From: Datisca glomerata
Taxonomy: Eukaryota > Streptophyta > Magnoliopsida > Cucurbitales > Datiscaceae
Assembly: GCA_003255025.1 (NCBI GenBank)
Contig: QANY01003970.1
Span: 62,001 to 126,000 of the forward strand
Length of the DNA stretch: 64,000 bases
Direction: 5' to 3'
In this document: positions 58,247 through 64,000 of the stretch, piece by piece
Numbering within the stretch: position 1 is the stretch's first letter
How the letters are laid out: every line of letters starts with the position of its first letter
Made by a program: the position numbers and the translations under genes
The notes under the pieces: generated by a model
Told to the model about the DNA's origin: nothing
Database searches by the model: none
The model's input: only the letters and a program-made list of their open reading frames with translations

Positions 58247-58899
58247 CTGTCATCACGCCTAAATTACGAGATATCAAGATCCTAATCAAATCATCAAATC
58301 GATGCTTTCCTCTTGCAGAGTAAGATATTTGCACCTTTTTTATGAGCAAATAAGTTACTTCCATCTCTGAAAACTTAGCATAGCTAAATTAACCCTTTAC
58401 CAGAAACTAAATAAGTTACTTCACGTATCATCCATTTGTTCCCAGTCAATTGTAACGTAGTTAACTCCTAAAACTATTCCTATCCTTAGCAGAAAGAAAT
58501 TGTGTTTGAAACCCACGGGAACCAAGTAGTAGTAATAATAATAACAATATAATAATATAAAAAAAACTCAAATGAAAAAATAGAAGCTGCTCTACGCCAC
58601 TAGATATACCTGCAGTAAGAAGAGGAGAGGGAAAAAACAAACATATTGTAGAATTCCTTCACTGAAAAAATGAGATTAAGCATCACTACATCCCCAACCA
58701 ATCTATATATAACTCCAAATCTGGCTGCCCATCAAAATTCATGAATTTAGACCTTCGTTTCCGCCCAATCATTAAAAGCACTGAGCACCAAGCAAGAGCC
58801 TCAACGATCAAAGAAATCACCCGTGAAATAATTTGACTAGATCAGATATCTTTGAAATTACATCGTTAAACATGAACCAAAAACTATACCACCCACCCT

Positions 58900-59005
58900 T
58901 GACCCTGAGAAACTTCACTTAACTTCTTAATGGCAGTCCCTAGAGTCATAAGGCTTTTATTGATGTGGGTACCCTCCTTGAGTAGAACGCCTTCAAAGTC
59001 CATCA
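58900..59005 (-). pseudogene. Kinesin-7-type motor domain fragment
   Basis: The minus strand reads FEGVLLKEGTHINKSLMTLG, TAIKKLSE, then non-family sequence and a stop. This is the kinesin motor helix after switch II (plant KIN-7/CENP-E: RLKEG.HINKSLMTLG.VI.KLSE). The P-loop and the HVPYRDSKLTR segment are absent. It is a single truncated exon and is preceded on its strand by a CT-rich leader and TATA-like box (59396), perhaps from the same donor gene. Confidence 0.75.
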
Positions 59006-59339
59006 CAATAGTGGAAAACAAAATTTCATAAATAATTTCAACGCATAAAAATTGAACCGAAATTTATCACATGAGTCAAAATTACCTTCGAATCTTACAA
59101 AAAATATCATAGAGAGATGGACAGAGATAATGTCAGAGAGAGATAGAAAGAGGGAGACACAGATGCTAGAGAGAGAGAGAATGAGAGGGAGGGAGAGTAA
59201 TATGGATGAATACCTAGGTAGAGGGAGCAATGCATAGAGAATCGAGGGCTCCTTCAGATGATATCAGCTACTGCTTATTTTTTATTCCAAGTATCGATTT
59301 CCACCATCCGGAGAGCTCAGCTATGGATGATTTGAAGGT

Positions 59340-59408
59340 TATCTATAAAATAATTTCACTAATTTGTTTCAGAGAGAGAGAGAAGAGTGATAGAGCTTTA
59401 TAAATGGA
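59340..59408 (-). promoter_or_regulatory. TATA-like box and CT-rich leader
   Basis: On the minus strand TTTATAAAG (about 59396-59404) is followed after about 15 bases by a CTCTCTCTCTCT tract, the usual layout of a plant core promoter. It would drive minus-strand transcription into the kinesin and DUF1664 fragments. Activity is inferred only. Confidence 0.45.
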
Positions 59409-59499
59409 GCTCTCGACCGTGACGGGCTGGAGAGAGTAAGAGAGGCCACGAGAGGAATGATTTTGGGTGTTTCATTAAGAGAGAGGAGAGGATGGGGGT

Positions 59500-60378
59500 T
59501 GGGACCTTTTCGAGTGCTTCAAATAAACATAATTAATGATGATGTGGAGCGTATGTCTCTTAGACATCATATGATACATCACCACCTAAGAATTATATGA
59601 GTGAAGGATTTTTTGCTTACGTCATTTTCATTAACATAGAGGCATATGCTAGTCGAGACTCTAGTTGTGGTACCTTCGTGCATTGAGATTCAAGTGATGC
59701 ACATTTAGATTCATGCTCACTTAACCTTGACTTCACCCTCTTGTATTCTTCAATTGGAATACTTGTCATAGATGTCCTTCATCAAACTGACAACTACTTT
59801 GACATGGGCAACCACGTAGGAGTAGGACCTAAAGTCGTATGAAAACAAGAGCAAAAGAAATCAAATGCAAAAAAGGAGAAACAAATATAATTTTAACATG
59901 TGCAGTGAGTTTGATATGTATGCTTTTTTATATTTTAATTATTTCTCAAATATAATTTGTCAATAAAAATAAAAAACATTGAAGAATATATATAATTAAA
60001 ATTAGAAAATTATAACTATAATATAATTATTATAACTTTCATAAATTTCTCCAATTAAGCTAATTATTTTAAAAATCGTATGTGCATACTCTAGGATACA
60101 TGTTTCTAATTTGATATATTTAGTACATTATTTCTTTGATTCTTTTATTTGACAAATGATTGAAAAACATATTTTATTTTATAGTTATTTGAATGTTTCT
60201 AAAATAATTCTTTACAGGAAAGAAATAACATAAGATATTAACATATCTATAAATAAAATTTAAAAGAGTCAATAATATTGCACCATTAATAAACTTAAAG
60301 AGTAATTTGAAATTTGTAAGATATGGAGTGGGCAAAAACGTCAAAAATGATTCTTATTTTCATCCTACTTTTAATATA
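59500..60378. other. AT-rich spacer, no gene seen
   Basis: No coding or repeat structure recognised. It ends at the 3' border of the Helitron. Confidence 0.4.
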
Positions 60379-60848
60379 CTAGTCAAGTACCACGTGCTGC
60401 ACGTGTCTCGACCCATGATTTCTTTGACTCATTCAGAATTTTTTTTACTGTTTGGAAGTATAGAATGATATATACAATCATGAAAAATTAATTCGAAGCA
60501 AATAGAGTAAAGCAAGTTAATGTGATTAATATTGATTTTCTTTCATTAGGTAATTCTAAGATAGTCTTGTAGTTCACGCTACCTAAAATAATTAACTATA
60601 AAAATATAGGGTTGATTTGAGACTTTATCATTTGCTTATAATTTGTCATATGATATTGCACATAGTAATAAATGAGGAGAAAACGTCTTTAAAATTAATA
60701 TTTAAAATGAAATTATTGAAAAACTCTTCATATGATTTTGTATGTTTAATTTTGAGTTTAAGAATAATGTAGAAAATTTTAATTATGTTTAGGGGTAATA
60801 TTATCAAAAATAAATCTCCAAGTTCTACACTTTTATATATAGTATAGA
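60379..60848 (-). mobile_element. Small non-autonomous Helitron, 470 bp
   Basis: Read on the minus strand it begins TCTATACTATATATAAAAGT, a typical plant Helitron 5' terminus. It ends with the hairpin CACGTGCAGCACGTG (plus 60391-60405), a short spacer GTACTTGA and the terminal CTAG. The base before the 5' TC is A and the base after CTAG is T, as expected for insertion into an AT dinucleotide without target duplication. There is no Rep/helicase, so it is a dependent element. Confidence 0.8.
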
Positions 60849-61929
60849 TTAAAGACTATATAGATTATAAAACTATTTAGTTTTACAAATAATTAAAAAA
60901 TAAATTATCATTAAATAAAAAGTGTAATTTCATTATATGAATTAAATGAGGAAAAAAGTTGAAATGCCTAAATTGTACTATAGTTTAGGAGGTCATAAAG
61001 GGTAAAAGGGGAAAATCAAAAGTTTATACCCTTTAAGCCTCTTTTAAAGAAGTAAAGATAAAGATAAATATGATAACATCCCTACATTAGTACTCTCCCT
61101 ACGCCTACAATTATTTCTTCAAGAACCATTTTTTTATCTTTAGCCTCAACATTTCTTTTTCTTTGGCCTTCCGATCGAACCCTTTCTCCGATTCTTCTTT
61201 ATTGTTAATGGTAAGTCCGTGTTTGACAATCGATCGTGAATTTATTACATCATAATATGAAAATCAAGAGAATAATTTAGAGAGAGAGAGAAAATAATGA
61301 CACCATGATTTACGTGGAAAGCCTTTAAAGGGAAGAAAAACCACGAGCAGATTTTGATATTATTTCATTATGGATAAATGATTTACAAGGTTAATGAGTG
61401 TTAAGAGTTGTTGTCCCTCGTTTGGAGTTACATATTGCCTCTATTTATAGGTCTTCAATCGGTTACATAGAATCTGATACAGTTTATCTAATTCTATCTG
61501 AAAATAGGATCAACAGAATATTCCATGAGATCTAGTTTATCAACATTAACAATCAAATGAATCTAGACCGCCTGATCAATCCAATGGTCTTGATTAACTT
61601 CTCTTTGGATTTCTACATGAGCAATCCATATACTTTCATCTGGTTGGTCAGTTCTCGCTCTATCTTCTCTTTGACGGAGTCTTCGAGTAGATTTTGTGAA
61701 ATTATTCCTCTTCATTTACCCCATTACACTTGATGATGAAGTCTTTTTTCATTCCAGTGTAATAATTTGATTTCTTGATACTTTACATTTAGATTCATTG
61801 GGACCTGCAATAATAATGATCTGCAAAATTTATCAACAATCATAGAGAGTTACTTTATCGACCGGCGTGCGTGTGCTTTCTTTTATATCATTCTCCTATT
61901 CTCATAATGTTCAGTTCAAACGTTTTTAA
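60849..61929. other. Spacer, partly LTR-like
   Basis: From about 61270 the motifs GATTTACGTGGAAAGCC, CCACGAGCAG and CTATTTATAGG resemble LTR retrotransposon borders of plants, but no TG...CA pair or coding region could be tied to them. Upstream is AT-rich without a gene. Confidence 0.35.
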
Positions 61930-62320
61930 TTCTCATTCTCGCTAAGAATATGACTTGGCTCTCTAATTTCCATTTTTGCTAAAAGCCTAATCTGGCGCTT
62001 TAGTCTTTGCTCCCTAAAAAATCAGATCTGGTGCTCAATTTCTGTCTTCGCTAAGAGGTCTGATCTAACGCTCGATTTCCATCTTCCTCAAGAGGTCTGA
62101 TCTAGCACTTGATTTCCATCTTCCCCAAGAGGTCTGATCTGGCACCCCAATTCCATTCTCACTAGGAGGTTTGGTCTGGAGCTTGGGTTCCGCTTTCTCT
62201 ACCAGATCTGATCAGGAGCTTGGTTTCCGCTTCGCTACAAGATCTGATCTGGAGCTTATTTTTCATTTTCGCTAAAAGGTCTGATCTGGAGCTCGGTTTC
62301 GTTCTCACTAGGGGTCTGCT
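61930..62320 (+). repeat. 37-bp tandem repeat array, about ten copies
   Basis: Unit of the form (G)CTAAGAGGTCTGATCTGG.GCT.G.TTTCC.TCTTC, diverged by 10-30% between copies. No open coding signal in keeping with a protein repeat. Confidence 0.85.
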
Positions 62321-62743
62321 TCCACACTTCGGATTCTGTTATGATGTTTTGACTCTCCCCATTCATTTTTTTTGTAGCTTCCCATCCTTCTCATTGAGGA
62401 TGCAGCTGCCAACCTTCTGTTGAAGATGTTTCTGCTAATGCAACCATATTCTCTATATATTTATGTAATTTTTCCTTTCTTCCAGACAGCAAATTTTCTT
62501 TTTCTTTTATTTGTAGTTTTTTTACCTTGTCACTTTTTTTCGTTCATATGACCCCTTTGTTTTGAGAACAGCTACTGATTGTGGAGTTGCTCCCGTTTCC
62601 CTTTTTCTACAAGCTCATTCATAGAGTTTTCTCATCAATACGGGGTCATTGATAAAGCTTATCTTGTTTCTTCAATTTTCTTTTACTTCTCTCATACGTT
62701 AAGATGTATGTGATCAGAATATTGTAAAATAACAATAACATAA

Positions 62744-62799
62744 TAATTTATTGAAATAAGTAAGGAATCATGATAATTTATTGAAATGAGTAAGGAATG
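62744..62799 (+). repeat. Short direct repeat
   Basis: TAATTTATTGAAAT(A/G)AGTAA occurs twice with a 30-bp period, followed each time by GGAAT. Confidence 0.85.
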
Positions 62800-63008
62800 A
62801 GTATACCATTTCATAATTTCATTACAAGAGATTTGAGTTTGATGTTCCACTTCGATTGATTGACTTTCTCCTTTTTCCTTGCTTTTCTTTTTTCTTCTCT
62901 TGTTTTGTATTTTTCCTTTGTAATTCAACTTCAATCGATATAGATAATTTGTTTGTGTAATTTTTCTTCTATTGAACTCTCTTTTTGTTGTATTACTTTT
63001 TCAAGGAG

Positions 63009-64000
63009 TTCGGTTCAAATAAAGAACCATGGCCCGTATACGTTCTGAGAAAATAAATTACGAACTCTCATTTTCTTTTGAGAGGAGGACTTAGGTTCAA
63101 ATAAAGAACCATGGCCCATCTTCGTTCTGAGAGAATGAATTATGAACTGTCATTTTCTTTTGAGAGGAGGACTTAGGTTCAAATAAAAAACTACGACCCC
63201 ATTTTTAATTTCCGTATTCTAGGAGAATGTCTTACGAACTGTCTGCTCCCAAGGACTTAGGTTCAAATAAAGAACCGTGGCTCCGTCTTCATTCTGAGAG
63301 TATAACTTATGAACTCTCATTTTATTTTGAGAGAATGACTTAGCTTTAAGTAAAAAACTATGGTCCCATTTCTACTTTAAGAGGGACTTACGAACTGCCC
63401 ATTTGCAAGGACTTAGGTGAAAATAAAGAACTATGGCCTCATTTTTATTTTGAGAGGGACTTACCAACTGCCTATTTTCTTTTGAGAGGAGGACTTAGGT
63501 TCAAATAAAGAACCATGACCCCGCTTACAATTTCTGCGTTCTGAAGGAATGTCCCACGAACTTTATGCTCCCAAGGACTTAGGTTCAAATAAAGAACCAT
63601 GGCCCCGTCTTGATTTTCTTCTGAGAACGATGTACCACGTACGTAGACGCTCCCAAGGACGTAGGCTCCTTCAGTGGAACCACGACCCCGTTTTGATTTT
63701 CTTCTGAGAGCGAGACTTATGAACTGCCATTCCCAAGGACTTACGTCCTTTGTTCCTTCTGAGAGTAGGACTTATGAACTACCATTCCCAATGACTTCCG
63801 CACTTAGTTCCTTCTGAGAGTAGGACTTATGAATTTCCCCTCCCAAGGACTGACGCCCTTAGTTCCTTTTGAGAGTAGGACTTATGAATTGCCCCTCCCA
63901 AGAACTTACACCCTTAGTTCCTTCTAAGAGTAAGACTTATAAGCTGCCCCTCCCAAGGACTTACGCCCTTGGTTCCTTCTGAGAGTAGGACTTACGAATT
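63009..64000 (+). repeat. Tandem array with units shrinking from about 84 to about 55 bp
   Basis: The first units (about 84 bp) contain TTAGGTTCAAATAAAGAACC, CTGAGA and TTACGAACT(C/G)(T/C). From about 63700 the units are shorter (TTACGCCCTT(A/G)GTTCCTTCT, GAGAGTAGGACTTATGAA, CCTCCCAAGGAC), having lost the AAATAAAGAACC part. About 15 copies are visible and the array runs past the window edge. Confidence 0.88.

Larger units (their letters stand above)
53833..59020 (+). mobile_element. CACTA-like element (second family) carrying five gene fragments
   Basis: CACTATAAAAACACTTTTTATAGTG opens the element and is itself an 11-bp-arm palindrome. About 300 bp of subterminal repeats follow (CTATG(A/G)TAGACCTACCATAA, CATTTTTCAATGCTATG), present in both orientations. 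Downstream, in order: thioredoxin h (-), NAC exon (+), PAM71/GDT1 (-), DUF1664 (-), kinesin-7 (-). The right terminus is not identified, so that all five lie in one element is an inference. Confidence 0.55.

Noticed and set aside
61195..61215. Possible gene start with ATG directly at a donor (ATG|GTAAGTC) after a CT-rich leader
   Set aside because: No following exon could be found, and LTR-like sequence begins within 100 bp.

Overview
This window is nuclear DNA of a flowering plant, most likely a eudicot. It has AT-rich spacers, GT-AG introns, CT-rich 5' leaders and host genes of plant-specific families. It also holds a dense, decayed population of plant transposons (Ty1-copia, Ty3-gypsy of a Tat-like type, MULE, CACTA, LINE, Helitron). 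I cannot name the species. Only three loci look like working host genes: a small acidic nuclear-type protein (2118-4554, +), a UBP1-associated-protein-2-like RNA-binding protein (7981-9230, -) and a 74-residue protein of unknown function (21561-21785, +). Nearly everything else is mobile DNA or pieces of genes carried by it.

Layout. 0-9.4 kb: the acidic protein gene, then the 3' region and first coding exon of the RNA-binding gene. Its downstream part contains a 216-bp-arm inverted repeat and an unresolved poly-C gap. 9.4-13.45 kb: a 4.06-kb Mutator-like element with TIRs, a 9-bp target duplication (8/9 match), a broken MudrA-type gene and large arrays of short palindromic repeats. It sits about 160 bp upstream of the RNA-binding protein's ATG. 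14.1-15.5 kb: LINE pseudogene. 16.6-18.0 kb: CACTA-like end followed by an unidentified multi-exon gene fragment. 20.4-20.7 kb: MITE. 24.1-25.8 kb: a second, unrelated MULE relic. 25.8-34.3 kb: nested Ty1-copia relics, with one LTR complete from TG to CA. 35.4-53.5 kb: a broken gypsy element (PBS, gag, protease, integrase) split by CACTA-like elements, another copia relic and an inverted-repeat element. 53.8-59.5 kb: a CACTA-like end followed by fragments of five unrelated host genes. 60.38-60.85 kb: a complete-looking small Helitron. 61.9-64 kb: two tandem-repeat arrays, the last running off the window.

The main theme is gene capture. Fragments of PDS5, UBP12/13, thioredoxin h, a NAC factor, a PAM71/GDT1-type transporter, a DUF1664 protein and a kinesin-7 are present. 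So are at least three fragments I could not name. They keep their splice sites (so they were copied from genomic DNA, not mRNA), are truncated at both ends, carry stops or frameshifts, and repeatedly lie just inside the same class of CACTA-like terminus. All calls rest on reading the sequence and recalled family motifs. No database search was run.
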